The notes beneath the pieces are model-generated. The model saw nothing but the letters and a program-made list of their open reading frames with translations. It had not been told where the DNA came from and did not search any database. Below are positions 35,843 to 48,974 of a stretch of 64,000 nucleotides of DNA, one piece after another; the stretch's first letter is position 1; every line of letters begins with the position of its first letter. Both the position numbers and the translations under genes were made by a program. Origin of the DNA: Euwallacea fornicatus (taxonomy: Eukaryota > Arthropoda > Insecta > Coleoptera > Curculionidae); contig NC_089566.1 of NCBI RefSeq assembly GCF_040115645.1, forward strand, positions 1,984,001-2,048,000, read 5' to 3'.

Positions 35843-37547
35843 AAGGGCGTCACATAGTATTGTACCCGGATTTAAATAACCATCAATTTTAGGATTTGTC
35901 CCTGAAAGCAGCCGTTTTGGAAAACAACGTGATTAAACTTAAAGCTGCGTTAGAGGCTTGCAAATTCAATCACCGAAGCTTTTTGGCAAATAAGAGAACA
36001 AAATACGTCATTTACCGCCATGCGCTACGTTAGAGTGTTATTTTGCAAATCAGTATCAGCGATTTTGTGAAAATTACATAAAAATAAAAATTTGCAAAAA
36101 GCGTACTGCATCTCTGCTCCGTAGCGGCAGCACACCAGAAAACACTAGGTACATGCAGAGCGAGCCTTAGAAAACAATCCAGAGATTTTCATAGCAGCAG
36201 AATCAGTCATCACAGTTCATTAAAAAAAAAGAAAAGTGTTTTATTATCATTTTGATGTAGTAACTAAGAATTTATTGTCTGTTGTGATCAAAACGTACCG
36301 GTATGCCAAGACAGAAACGGTAGACATTCATTTCATCTGTGGAATTGCTCACGGTAATGCACAAGTCGCAAGACGAATGTATCGGGCGCGATTTCCTCAA
36401 CGGATGGTTCCACACGTCCAAACTTTCATTAATATTCACAGAAGACATTGTGAAACTGGCAGATTTAAAAGGACAACAGATATCCCAGGAAGGACTGCGA
36501 CAGTTCGGCCAATTGAGATTGAAGACGCTGTGTTAAATAGAGTAGAAGAAGACCCGCAAATTAGTACACGGAAAATTGCTCGTGAATTAAGTATTACACA
36601 CACAATTGTGCGGAAAATTTTAAGATCTCAACAACTTTATTCTTATTATATGCAACGGGTGCATAGTTTTTCCTAGAGTTTTTCCCTTTAGAGTACATTT
36701 ACATATTTGATTGCGTAACAGATTTTTAACAACCCCGGATTTCTTAAGTTGTTTGTTTTTCACATGTGAAGATTCATTTTCTCGAAATGTCATAATTCAT
36801 TTTCACAATAACCACATCTAGGCTGAGGATAATCCCATTGTTGTCGTAGAAAATCGTTTTCAAGTGCATCTCCACAAAGACTTACTAGCGAAAAGTGCCC
36901 ATTGGTTTTTTGAAGCACGAACTTCCTGAACCTTTAGAAGAAGTAGATTTAGAAACCGAAAACAGAATGTGGTTGATGTACGATGGAGCACTGCCACACT
37001 TTAGTTTCGTTACGCGTGAATTTCTGGACAAAAACCACGCTAACTGTTGCGTAGGAAGAGCGAAACCGCAAGACTGGCCTCCCAGATCACCAGATTTGAA
37101 CCCTGTGGTTGATTTTCTGTGAGATCACTTCAAGTCGCTAGTGTGCGAACCCCCAGTTCAAAATGAACAAGATCTAGGAAACAAAACGTTCGAATTGTGT
37201 GCGATTGTTAATCAGACACCAGATACATTGAAAGAGTGTGTTAATCAATGTTAAGGCAAATTGGTGCATGCGTTGCAGTAGACGGTAGTCATTTTAAGCA
37301 ATTATCGCAAATGTTGCTAACTTATTTGGAAAAATAGTTTAGCTTTAGTCGTGTGTGTGTGCTCTAAGTTTTTCACACCATCATACCGTCCACAAAAGGC
37401 GCGTATTTCTGCTTATTTTTCGAAAACTACCGGCAATTCAACTCACGCAGTTTGAACCAGTTTTTTTCTAAAATTGCTGCTTTCAATGACGCATACTAAG
37501 GGTTGCAGTCATTTAAGTCCAGGTACAATACTGTATGTGGCGCCCTC
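35843..37547 (+). mobile_element. DUF4817-type transposon with both ends
   Basis: The left terminal repeat begins AAGGGCGTCACATAGTATTG and the right one, inverted, GAGGGCGCCACATACAGTAT. Homology continues through TTGTACC(C/T)GGA(T/C)TTAAAT for about 40 bp. TA is found on both sides (35841-35842 and 37548-37549). The 1705-bp element contains one plus-strand transposase gene with accumulated stops and a central deletion. The two clear ends make this the best defined DUF4817-type element in the window. Confidence 0.85.
36280..37337 (+). pseudogene. DUF4817-type transposase, decayed
   Basis: The helix-turn-helix part is intact (36315-36676): VDIHFICGIAHGNAQVARRM, then YRARFPQRMVPHVQTF and HRRHCETGRFKR, then STRKIARELSITHTIVRKIL. 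A stop at 36674-36676 ends it. The first DDE block appears largely deleted; then HNNHI and AEDNPIVVVENRFQVHLH follow (36800-36870), and RMWLMYDGALPHFSFVTREF with the second D retained (36965-37025). The third block is DWPPRSPDLNPVVDFL (37073-37119), then a stop. The C-terminal LRQIGACVAVDGSHFKQL is open to a stop at 37335-37337. The true start codon is unclear because no ATG stands directly before the first helix. Confidence 0.82.
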
Positions 37548-37549
37548 TA

Positions 37550-39868
37550 ACGTTCAACAAACAACTAAGTAAATATTTGGGGCTCTCATCACCGACACTC
37601 CGAATGTCCAAAATTTCGTCAAATTGTCGTGTTATTGAACAAAAGTTTAATTAAAACACCAAGCAAAAAATTTTTTTCAAGCCCTGTATTTCAAGAACCG
37701 TGCCGATACGGACCCATTTTCACATGAACTTTTTACATTAAAATCAGTTAAATATCCAATTTCTATAGTTTGTAGAAGTACTTAAAAAATATTCTCTATA
37801 AGAGAATTATCCCCAAAAATGCGATAAACTAAGTAAATTGTTTTTTTTTTTAATTATTTGATAAGCAGTAATTTCGGCCCGTTTGACCAACATAGCGGCG
37901 TGTTTCTCTATTGGTCGGGACTGGGTGTTTGTGTAAAGTGGCATAACTGGAAGTAAACAAGTTATTGTCACAGTCAATGGGTCCTCTCATCCTTCATCCA
38001 CGGAAATTCTTTGTTTTTGTTTTTCAAATCTGAGACTGTTTTAATTCATACTTCTGCTCATGGCTCTAATTATAATGCAGTTTTATATGAAACGAATTTA
38101 GACTGCAAGGGGTAAATTGCTTTTAAAAATCACATTTGGATGATCTAAGCGAAAAACAATAAATCAATCGATCGAGTCTTCTACAAAAATGCGACACTTT
38201 TTGGAAATATCTCAAATACTTTGTCTTCTTCAAATACCTACTAAGCCATAGACGTTTAGGTGATCAAAAATCAGAAAAAAATTTTTGGTGCGATTAATTT
38301 GACACACGGTTCGGTTCGGCATGGAGGATGTTTAAGGGATTTTTTAAATCTACTTTTCCTGAGCGTGGTGCAAAGGTAAATCCGTCATTTTTATCTGATT
38401 AATCTCGACCACTAATAGGCTTAGTGCGAAATGCACTCTAAAGCCGAAATCGATGATAATTAGTACCAAACGAAAATTGGAATGATTTTCCAAGATTTCA
38501 GTTTTAGTCAGTAATAGGCCTTTGGCTGTTTAGGCATAAATCTACGCAGTAATTATAGTGCATAAAGTCGTAATGCCCGCTGAGAGGGGTAATCCACCCC
38601 GGTATATAATAGTCTCCATTTTTTCATGTGGGCTTATTGTGACATTGGTTTAAATTTCAAGTTAGACCGAAAAGAAATCTTCATTCTCTCCTCGTTATTT
38701 TGTAAAATTGCGGGAAAAAGATTCCGCAGAATAATTTTATTTTCTAAGGCTTAAACAATAACCACGTGCCCTGCGGTGGAGAGCCATGGAAAAAATTAAT
38801 GCGGGCAATTTGCCACACGTAAAAAAGGGCTAATAACTTTATTTCCTAGCTACACGTACTGCTACGTTAAATTACTATTGATGACTGGGTATAGCCTGGC
38901 ATTAAAGCTTTGTGAACTCGCAGCATAATAAACCCATTTATACAAAGTTTCTGATTAAGTTTTTATTAAAATATTAGGTCGCTTTAAGTGTCAATATCGA
39001 TTTTATTTCAGAATCTTCGTGTGACTATATGCGGATATCTCACGCAAAAACAACACCTCTATGGAAGTTAAAAATAAAACCGAACTCCGTTACTTCCTAA
39101 TGGCCCTTTATTTATTACCAGGCTTTCCGGTTTTTGGCAAGTTTAATGGCGCAACCCGATAGATTTTTCTGGTAATGCAGCATTTACCAAATTTCGCCCT
39201 GTGTTTTACAAATTTCTAGTAACGGTCCCTCGAGGAAAGTCAAAATAGAGAATTTTTTTTTGACTATTCTCATGTCAAACCAATCAGATTGGCGGATTTG
39301 GAAAAAACGACACTTTAAAAGTTCCAAAATTTTACGAAAATTTCCAAAACGTGGAACTAATCTGGCGTAGGATCTACACGAGTGGAAGAAGAAAGTCGCT
39401 TAAACACGACAAACTTCAGTTTTTAATTGCGTAAATTGTGACAATTTTATGACGTCAGTGTTGCCGCAAGTATGCCTTCGTCACTTCCCTTTCTGAATGA
39501 CAACCAAAAGTTCAGGCCAGCTTTTGAGATACAAAAGTTTTATTATGGACTTTAAAAACAAAACCACAACTAAGACTTCGTAATTTGAATTTAGACGAAG
39601 CGTTCCAATTAGGCCGTTATAGGACACTGCCACGACTAGCCCGATATGTCCGCAAACCTGAGTCTGGACGATTGTTACACAGTTTCATGTGAAATGACTT
39701 CGTCCCTCCCCACCCCTCAGCCCTGGGTATCGAAAATACTTTTAAATAATAATGCAAGAAAATCAGTAGATTCGACTCCATAAAAGGAATCGATCATTCA
39801 AGTAGAACGAGGCAAAGAGAGCGTTGAGCTGTCCGCCTAACACGTTTCTAGTAGTTATTTGCTTTATC
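37550..39868. other. Unannotated DNA
   Basis: No gene or complete mobile element is seen. End-like CGCCCTGT or GCCCTGTA sequences at about 37684 and 39195 have no identified partners. The stretch contains many poly-A or poly-T tracts. Confidence 0.4.
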
Positions 39869-39870
39869 TA

Positions 39871-40277
39871 GGGGGTGTGCGTACAAAATAACATTACAAA
39901 TGCACCACTCTGTACATGTCTGCACGCGTACGACTGCAGCCTGGAAAGAAATCGAAGGACAAGAGGGGGAAACACAGGCAGGTACCAGCTCGTCGTTTCG
40001 TAGATACTCCGAATATTCGAATTCAGGATATCCACGATAACTGGCCAATGATACCCCCTTTGATTTACCCAATATTCTTTTCGGTTTCTGCCGGAACGTT
40101 CCGTTCCTTTCGCTGGCTTGCCAGTGACGTTTCCTATGATTGTAACGTTCATCCACGAGAAACTTTTCCGAATCGTGAAGATGACCACCGCGTCCCGTTC
40201 CTCCTGAAGAATTGATGGGATTTCACCATCGAGACCTGAGTCCCGATACGAAGCTCATTCGGAAACTCATCACCCTG
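39871..40277. mobile_element. Candidate MITE with CAGGGTGATGAG end
   Basis: A 407-bp block, visibly richer in G+C than its surroundings, is flanked by TA (39869-39870 and 40278-40279). The right end, inverted, reads CAGGGTGATGAGTTTCCG; the left end reads GGGGGTGTGCGTAC, matching only the first bases. Open stretches of about 100 codons exist on both strands at once (39848-40156 and 39868-40188 minus, 39916-40215 plus), which suggests composition rather than coding. None resembles a known protein. Insertion boundaries are inferred from TA and CAGGGTG alone. Confidence 0.4.
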
Positions 40278-40279
40278 TA

Positions 40280-43200
40280 TGCACGATCGTGTTCTCTTTA
40301 AAGCAGCACCCTCAAAAGTCATTAAAAATATATACCGTATGTTTTCTGATAAATTTTTGCCTGTTGGCGCGATTTTTAGGCCGATATGAATAACAGATTT
40401 ATATTTTCCAGGATTGGTTGGAAATACTTAACGCCACTCAAATAGGGACTAACGACAACTTACTATTGACATGAACGGTAAATATTTACCGGGTAAGTTA
40501 TTTATTTAAGCAAAAGTCAAAAGCTATTTCACGTATAGTTCTGTAACCGGCATGTAAAAGAGAATCTAATTATAATAGAATATTTAAAGGGTCCATCAGC
40601 TAAATGAAGAATTAGAGGTGAATGTTCCAACATTTTGCCCTCGAAACAAGTAATAATTTATTAGGTAGAAATTAAAGTTAACCCTTTTGCAAAAAGCTCG
40701 TTCACCGGATAAATCAATCGTTTTATTTATGCGGAGCGTAATTTTTGTTTAAACTACAATAACAATTATTGTTTTCAATCAGCAGTGTTTAAAATTACAT
40801 GCCCAAAGGTCGTTTGATTAATTAGCCAATTTCTGCTCTAGCTCCGATTCAAAGCTTATTAAAACATTTTGCTGTCTTTATATAAAGTTAAACATCAGTA
40901 GTTAATTAGGACACCCTTTGATATTGCTTCAGCTTCCCTCTGGTTAATTTTAAAATTATTTGAGGACGTCCCGAATTTCCTCCAGTAAGAAGAGAAATAA
41001 GAATTTTCGCCGTTTCTGATACTGGGTTTTTTAGAAAGATTTTCATTATTTTAATGGAAGCGAAAATTTAATTTTCGGGGCAACCGAAAAAACATTTTTT
41101 TAAATAAACCAACGCGCCGACCCTTCTATCCGGCATTGCTTTATCATTAACAACCTAATGGCATTAAGCAATATCAGGAAGCAGAACCGCGAAATAATGA
41201 ATGGGATGAATTTTTCGCTGCAAACGTAGTGGACCGTTTTAAAATAAAAATTTACTGTCATTAGGACTCACGCAGCAATAAATATTGATAACAATTTTTG
41301 GGGACCGTTTTTAAATAATTTTCATGGCGGATCTAATTAAATATTTATTGGTACCTAGTGCCTTATTCATGATCTCAAGTTTTGATAGCTATAAAGTTAT
41401 CGATGCGAAAAGAAAATTTATATACTAGGAGGGGTATAAAGTTAATTTATGATGCTGGCAAGTATGCTGCCCGGAGGCTTTATTTTATTGCCGAAGTGAT
41501 TTGGAAAATCATAAATGTGGGGAATAAATTTTATTAATATTCTAAAGTCCACCACCAAGTCCGGTACTCTCACTTTCGATTTGAGGTAATTGTTCCTTTT
41601 TCGCTCACCGGCTGACCAACAAAGAAAAAACGTCGGCTAATTTATTCAAAATGGCTTCTGACAATAGGGCAAAATACCCTTAAACTAAATCCCCGGTTAT
41701 TTAATACCCACCCTAATGAACTGTCCCGCTGAAACATTTTCATTAAAGGTTTTTTCTAGTAAAATCCTCATGGAAGCCGGGGGTTCAGTGTTTAAGCCTC
41801 CAGACCACTAATCGGACACTAATCGTGTAAAGAAAAGTAGGGAGCGGAGGAAAAAACTGAAAATTATTGCCTCCCAGGAAACGGGCTAGACGTGTTGCCA
41901 AGTTTGGATCAGTTTTTGCTATTTCCCTAAACATGCAAGTTATTTGCTTATCAGGATATCCCGGATTTCGAGACTCTCAGATGCGAAACTGGAACGCTTG
42001 CCGGAAAAGGGGATCTAAGGTGTGTTTATTCCTTTGCGCCCTACTGCCGCTTTTTCTAGTTCGCCTCTGATTTCTTTTTGCAACGCATTTGCACGTTTCG
42101 ACTTTGATTGCGTTTAATTCACTGTCGAAGACTGCAGGTACCGAACGCACATTTATCACAGAAATTCACTTGGCTAAAGTCCGAATACGTTCCTGGGAGC
42201 GCGACTGTCCCCCACATCTCGCCTTGCGCACCTGCTGAAAACAGAGAAAGCAGAAAGTTTATTTACTTTTCCGTCAACTGAGGCCGTCATTAATACAGCG
42301 CAGAAGGGTCAAAAGCAGAAGTGTCAAACAAGTAATGCTCTCGTTTCATTAGTTCAAAATTGACTTTTAGATTACATTCCGTTCCGCTTTTAGGTATTTT
42401 TCATCGAATGTTACTCGATTCTGACAATTAACACATTCCGTCAATACATAAAAAGTCACTAATTAATAGCCTCCATTAATGCATGGCTTCTGACTAACGC
42501 ATAATTTTACGAATTTCGTCAAAATGCTGCGTTTGCTTGTTTTGCCCATTCGCAGCTCGCCATACGTTTATCGCATAATCAGTGTGTCTCAGTTCCGAAG
42601 GTTTCACTTTTTACATTGGAAGTTTTCCATATCGGATAGAAGCGCAAATGCACAGTAAGTGGAGTAATCTCTTAATTCCGAAGTTAAAATGTTTATGATT
42701 TTATTTCCGGCAGATGGAAACAGATTTTCCTTGAATCCAAAAATTGGCGAAGCCGATACCTGCCTCATTCGATCCAGGCTACACTCACAGGGACATGTAT
42801 GTTTAGACATGTACGTTCTATTACGTGTGCTCCTACTCTGAACACACAAACGTCTAATGAAGCCAATAAGTACAAACACGTGTTGTCAGGTGGCCCAGCA
42901 TCATCCTCCCTTCCTATTTAGGGGCTCACAAAATTTCGCAGAATTTCCATGAAATACTTTTCTAACGTGTACAATCGTCCATGCACTTTCTTCGTTGAAC
43001 TCTCCTACGGCCAATCGACAACAACAAGTATCCTTGGGAATGCCGTAATGGAAATTCTAGACCGACTAGACATCTTGGATATGAAGACATTTTGGTTGAA
43101 ACGTTTATTGATTTTATTGTTTTTTGCGAGGCAATGCAATCAGAGGAAAAAGGGCCCAACTAATTTGTGCATCAATTAGCGATTAACGATGTTGACTTCT

Positions 43201-46200
43201 ATTAACGCGGTCGCCACCGTCACGCGTTAAAATGCCCACATTATTAATCGCTGATTATTAACACACCAGTCCTTTAAAAAACAATTAATATGACGTCAAA
43301 TGATAGAAGCGAGCCAAACTAAGCGTGTATTAACAAATACTATGGACACAATTAGTTTCTTCGGGTTCTCTTTGCGTGCTTTAATTTCACTAGATCAAAG
43401 GGCCGCGGCCGAGTGAACTTTCTTTGGTTATACATGTTCGGCGTCGAAAGACCCCAACAGAAGAAAATTCAAAAAGAAAATTATCAATTTGTCAATTCCG
43501 GTTAAAATCGATTTGCCTCCACAAAGATCCCTTTGACTGACAACCTAGATTAGGTAACATGAAACCTGGAACATTTCACAATACATAAAAATCCATTTAT
43601 GTGATCTGGTTTTGAACGTCTTGAGTAACAATGGAAATAGTTCAGAGTGGCCTCTAACCGAATTAAAACACTAAAGCTGCAAATAATTGTATTTTTTCCT
43701 GTAATTTTATTTGCTAAAAATCTTTAATGACTGGCTTTAGGAAAAAAATAAAAGAGGTTAAGGGATAGAGCAGGCGAGTGATAAGGCGATAGTTGCCCGG
43801 GAAACTTTAATTACATTAAACAGAAGTAAATTGGGACAAGTTTCCGTCAAAATAAAATAAACTAGCTGAATCGCTTTAAAACAAACTTTAAATCTCTGAG
43901 AAGATCTAAACATTTGAATTTAATGCAAAAAATATGGCCAGGTATATTTGCGTTTAAAGTAGAACTGGAACACTTTACGGGTTTAATTACTTAGCGGAGA
44001 ATTAGGAAAGTTTTTCGGACAAATAGAAGATTGCGAATGTTGACTCTAGCGTTGGCTAGAAAATAAAATTATTCGTCCTGCCTGAGGGATCGATCTTATT
44101 TACTCGTGGAAATTCCTACTTGTTCTAATTAAGAGAAGACGCTAAAACTGCACATTTCCCCGTTCCTGAATGTTCTATTAATTTTGGCTAATTCATTTTC
44201 TAATTAAGCCGCAAAATTACTCTTTCTACCTTCTATATATAAGTCGGAAGAATTATTCAGAGTAAGGCAAAAGGGAGTTTTCAAACTGAGCCGAAAGTTA
44301 TAATACTTATAACGGAGGCAGTTTCGCGATCGATTTCTCCAAAACAATCTTACTAAATTACGTTAGTTAACGTCCGGTTCGGTTCGAGATTAGGTTTGAA
44401 TAGCCTCGAAAGTGTGCTAGCTATATATTTGAGTGCCACCTTTATAAATTTGGCTTTAATACCCCGAACAATCAAAGCTTTGAGAGTTTGAACGCTATGC
44501 TCTGGCAAACTTTAAATAAAAATCTCAACCCCCACCCGATTGGATTATGAGATATCCAATGTTGTCTGGAACGCGCCCTTAACAGCCTATTATTATAGAT
44601 GCAAATCGGCCTTAATAAAGCTAACAGCCCTAACTAAGGCGTAATTTAAACGAGGGCCCTCAGTGAAGCAACTCCAAAGAACGTAATTTTTCTATCCACG
44701 TTGCACGTAATAAATTACTTATTTTGAACTAAACAAGGCAAACAATAAAAAAAATTTCCCTTCACGTATCAGTTTCGCCTGAGAAATAGCTTATCTTTAT
44801 CGAATAATATATTCAAAGATGGCGTATAAATCTTTAAGCTATCACATGCTTGTAGGTATTTTTAAAATCCTGTTCCCTTCTAGAAAGTATATAAAATTCC
44901 ATTTCCTAAAATTGGAAATCAAAACTGGTACAATCTTAGAAAAACAACAATCTATTATATTGGTGTTTCAATATGCAGTAAATTGCCTTCGAGTTTTTTG
45001 TATCCTCCTTTTCACTTCGTTGCCTTTTTATAAACGCTTGAGGAGTTCTAATAAAGTCGTAAAATTTGCATAGTTTTTATTGAATCCTTCTCATTTTGTG
45101 ATGAGATTATAATTTTATCGATTTAATTCCTATGGCCTATTATCGAACCTTGATATCGCTCTTAATGAGCAAAGAGTTAGAAAAACGAACTGAATAGAAA
45201 TATTTTAGCATTTGAAGAAGTTGCGCCAGTATATTTCTGGAATAAGATTGGTTCGAAAGGAATTTCTGGAAATTTTAAAAGACATTCGAGCAACATTTTC
45301 AATCTTTTTCCACTGAGTAAATTCTAGAAATCTCTGAAAAATCTTTGAAAAAATTAAGTCTAATCCGAGTGAGATCGACGTACTTCAGGAAGTTGAAGTA
45401 GTAGAACCGCTGAAGCTGCGCAAATTTCCTAAAACAATATCTTCAAAATGTCGGCAAAAACATACGACCATTCACCTTTCCTCAAGAAGCCAGTTGAAAG
45501 TTCCCACAAACCTTCAGTCGAATTTTAAACGTATCAATACTTTTTAAAGAATCGCGACAAAAGTTCTTCCAAAAATTCCAGTTGATCCCAAAATTTATGG
45601 CCATTTTTCATCGCATCGTGGCAGTAATACTTGTGTGAAATGAAATAATAAATATCTGGGAAGAATCTTAAATTGATATTGGATTTTTGAGGATTTTTTT
45701 AGAACTTCGATTCAATGCGGAACATACCAAACTAGTCTTCCATAAAATGGGATTGCCGCAACAATAGATGTTACGAGGCTGTATAAATGAGGAGAGTTCT
45801 AGACCAGGGAGAAAAACGGATCATCTCTGAATCTTAAAATTTGAAAAAAATTTAGTAAAATCACCGACAATTTACAAACAATGTAATACGTTCGCAAGAA
45901 GGGAAAAACCTCATATCCTAACAAGTGGAATTCGAGACCTATTCGTAAAAAAGACATTTTTCGCAATTTTTTAGAATTGAACGACAGCCTTGCTGCTTTA
46001 ACCAATCGACCAATCAAAGCAAACAAATAACTTATTAATGTTCGAAATCGAGTTCAGATTTTAAAGTTTCGCCAATTTAGACGTTTTCCATGCTACAATA
46101 AAATCCCCATCTAATGGATAATTATTACATGTGTAACCGAAAGCTTTTGGGTTTAATAGACGATTCTGACTTGTTAATTTTCGAAAATTCACCTTCCGGG

Positions 46201-46704
46201 CAACTGTCTACTGGAAACCACTTTTTTCATTTAGTGTTCGTTCCATAGAATCTCCACATCATCATATCGCGTATTTTCGGTGCGGCAATGTGCTGAAGCC
46301 AATTATAATTTCCTAATTTGACATTTTCCAAATTAATTAAAATTCAATTCGAAACAGAGAGATTTTGCGAAAGCGATTATTATTGTTAAGAATTTTTAAT
46401 GGTAACAGAATATATTTTCTGACTTCGTACGTTCCTAGCAAGAGTTAAAGTATAACCGTGTATTGCCCAATAACGTTTAAAAATAGTCATCAAAAGCGTC
46501 ACCCAAGGCTTTTCCTTCCTCGTCAAGCCCACACACCACTCAAAATCTTAGTCATAGTAGTGGGCAGTGTGCGATTTCTGAACGAATTCATGCATGTGCG
46601 AGGCTAAACAACACCCCCTTCACCGCGGTCAAGAAGCTCTTCTGACAGCCCGCAGGTGAATAGTACAAAGGCAAAATATGATTTTGTCTTTGTACATGTG
46701 ATTG
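40280..46704. other. Unannotated AT-rich DNA
   Basis: This is 6.4 kb without a recognisable gene, RNA or complete mobile element. A somewhat more GC-rich patch with short open stretches lies at 41860-42240. Open stretches at 42604-42879 (minus) and 42949-43179 (plus) are anonymous. The stretch could be intronic or intergenic. Confidence 0.5.
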
Positions 46705-46706
46705 TA

Positions 46707-47130
46707 CAGGGTGTTTCAATTTAGAGCGTTTTGATAAGAAAAACTTGTTTTCCGATTAGATTGGAAAAAAATTATTTAGGTATCATGGGTTCGATTTTCG
46801 GGAAGTATTTTGAGTCAAAAACCGTCTTCCGATATCGTCGCAGTCCACTGAGATATAGAGGGTTTTTAAATTTTTGGCCATTTTAAACATCGCCAGTCTC
46901 TTTCTTATTTACTAAACTTTGGAGTTCCGTAAAAATATTATCATGGCACTTTTTTAAGAAAAATCTAATGGAGTGTTTAAATTTCTTTCCTCCACAAATT
47001 GCTACAACTTCGTTTTTTCAAATAAAAATTTTAAGTAAACATGATTTAATAAAATAAACAATTTTAGGCCCTTTTTAACTAGGCCCTTTATATATATATA
47101 TCGTTAAAAAGGATCTAAAATTTTACATAT
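46707..47130. repeat. Single transposon-like terminus and flank
   Basis: CAGGGTGTTTCAATTTAGAG begins right after TA (46705-46706), in the same style as the ends of the other TA-flanked elements. No inverted partner was found before the next element begins at 47132, so this is either a truncated element or one whose right end was lost. No coding potential is seen. A TA-rich run lies near 47090-47101. Confidence 0.35.
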
Positions 47131-47131
47131 A

Positions 47132-48808
47132 TAGGGTGTTTTCTAAATATTCTAAAATATTTCACGGGGTGACTGCTCAGCTCAAAATATAAAAAAGTTC
47201 AAATGATCATAATTCTTCAAACGCTTCGTGTCCAATATACAGTGCGCTAGAAAAAAATATTTGTTTTTCATACTATGTATCGGTTTAGATAAAAAAAGGA
47301 TCAATAATGTCGCTGCGTTAGTAAAAAAATGCAACATTACGAGAAGGAAAGAATATGGCATAACAAAATTATTGAATCATACTAAAGAAATTGCTGAAAA
47401 TGACCTTCATTGGCCATTACACATGCTTCAGCTCGTCGCCTAAGAGATACCTGCACTCCTCCAAGGCTGCCGGGGGTTATCACGGTTATTTTTGAAAGCT
47501 CGTAATGTCCATTTCCGCAGCTGATTTTCGGTGGCAATTGGAGTAGTGCATACTTGCTGCTTCAGCTGCCTCCAAAAATAAGAATCTAAAGGATTTAAGC
47601 GCGATCGTCGCGGTGGCCAAGGCTGAGGGTTTCCTCGTTCAATTCAGCAATTTGGAAATGTATTGGTCAGGTGCTCTCGAACCTGTAAGTCAAAATGAGG
47701 AGGCTCTCTATAATGCATAAACTGGAAACAGCCTTGTTTCCAATAACAGAACTTTGGGAAGCCCAGATAAAATTTGTAATAGCAGTCACCATTTAGTCTA
47801 TGTGGAAGAGAATTTGGTCCAATCAACTGCTCCCGAATAATTCCAGCCGGTACATTGACTGAAAATGTTACCTGGTGGTTTGCTTCTGAACTGACACGCG
47901 GATTTTCCTGTGCCCAAACATGATTGTTATGAAAGTTTGTAATACCACGTCGTGAAAAATTAACTTCGTCCGCAAACAAAATTTTGGTTGGAAAATTTGG
48001 TATGTTGACATGTCCGAGCGATGAGATTAATCACGAGGTAAAAGAGCCTGAACACGTTAGACGCGGTAAGGATATAGGAAATTTTCTTTTAAGATGGTCC
48101 AAACTGTTTTCAAACTAACACGAAAGTGATTAGAAATTCTTCCAGTGCTAGTACTTGGGGCGTCTTCTACAACGCGAAGAACAGTTTCCATCAATTCAGG
48201 ATTCTCAACTGAACGTGGTCTACCAGCAATATTTTTACTTCCCACAAGTGAACCGGTCTCTTCTAAACGGAGATGAAGTCGTGTGAAAGTATCTGAACAT
48301 GTTGAATGTCTTTCTGGACATTGTCAAGCATAGAGGCGCCGTCCCTGTAAGGAATTTCCATTAGCAAGTGTACAACAAAGATGCATCTGGGTCATTTATT
48401 CATTTTTAAAAGTCGTCATAATTACGAATTAGACAACGACAAATTATTCTGTTAAGTATAATACTTCAATTAAAATTCAGAGTTTAATATTTAATCCGCA
48501 TCCACGGTAACTGGGGAAACTAAAATTACTAGTTTAGTAATGGTCAACCAGGTTATTTATTAAAACATTTTATTTTTAGAAACTTTAAAATATTAAGGTG
48601 TTTATAACTCGCAAAATTCAATACCACTATTGGTTCTTTTTTCTCCAAACCGACGCATTGTATGGAAAATAAATGTGTATTATTTTTTGACGCCCTGTAT
48701 CTGGGAGTTGACGCGTTTGCAAATCTACGATTTCGTGAATTTTTTTTAACGTTTTGAGCTGGGCAATCACCCCGTGAAATATTTCAAAATACTTAGAAAA
48801 CACCCTGT
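47132..48808 (-). mobile_element. DUF4817-type transposon, minus strand, with long inverted ends
   Basis: The left end (47133-47188) begins AGGGTGTTTTCTAAATATTC and the right end (48753-48808), inverted, AGGGTGTTTTCTAAGTATTT. Both continue with ATATTTCACGGGGTGA and CAGCTCAAAA, about 90% alike over 56 bp. The element is about 1.68 kb and encodes a minus-strand transposase relic at 47382-48380. The outermost bases and the TA duplication are not exact (TA or TG), so the ends may be off by one or two bases. Confidence 0.85.
47382..48380 (-). pseudogene. DUF4817-type transposase relic
   Basis: On the minus strand, the N-terminal part reads CSDTFTRLHLRLEETGSLVG, then GSKNIAGRPRSVENPELMET and STSTGRISNHFRVSLKTVWT (48057-48300). 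The DDE part has FADEVNFSRRGITNFHNNHV (first D), then NHQVTFSVNVPAGIIREQLI and GPNSLPHRLNGDCYYKF (47780-47980). In the second block the usual HDG is read as FMHYREPPHF, so the catalytic D is lost. WPPR, then LNPLDSYFW and the C-terminus LRRRAEACVMANEGHFQQFL precede the stop at 47382-47384. Several frame changes are needed near 47640-47480 and around 48000-48057. It was once about 350-370 codons and is inactive now. Confidence 0.85.
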
Positions 48809-48974
48809 GGGTGACTTTAACGTTTATAATATTATCGAAAATGGCGGAAATATAACGTACTCGTCTTTTTGACATAAGTTCGCTGTGAAAATTGCTGCCG
48901 AAGGCGTCGAAACTTAAGAAAAATGATAACTTTAATATCTTATAATTAACTGAAATGAACTTTAGATCATACCT

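Noticed and set aside
39848..40215. Overlapping open frames of about 100 codons on both strands
   Set aside because: Simultaneous openness on both strands follows from local base composition; no homology is visible and the block is bounded like a MITE.
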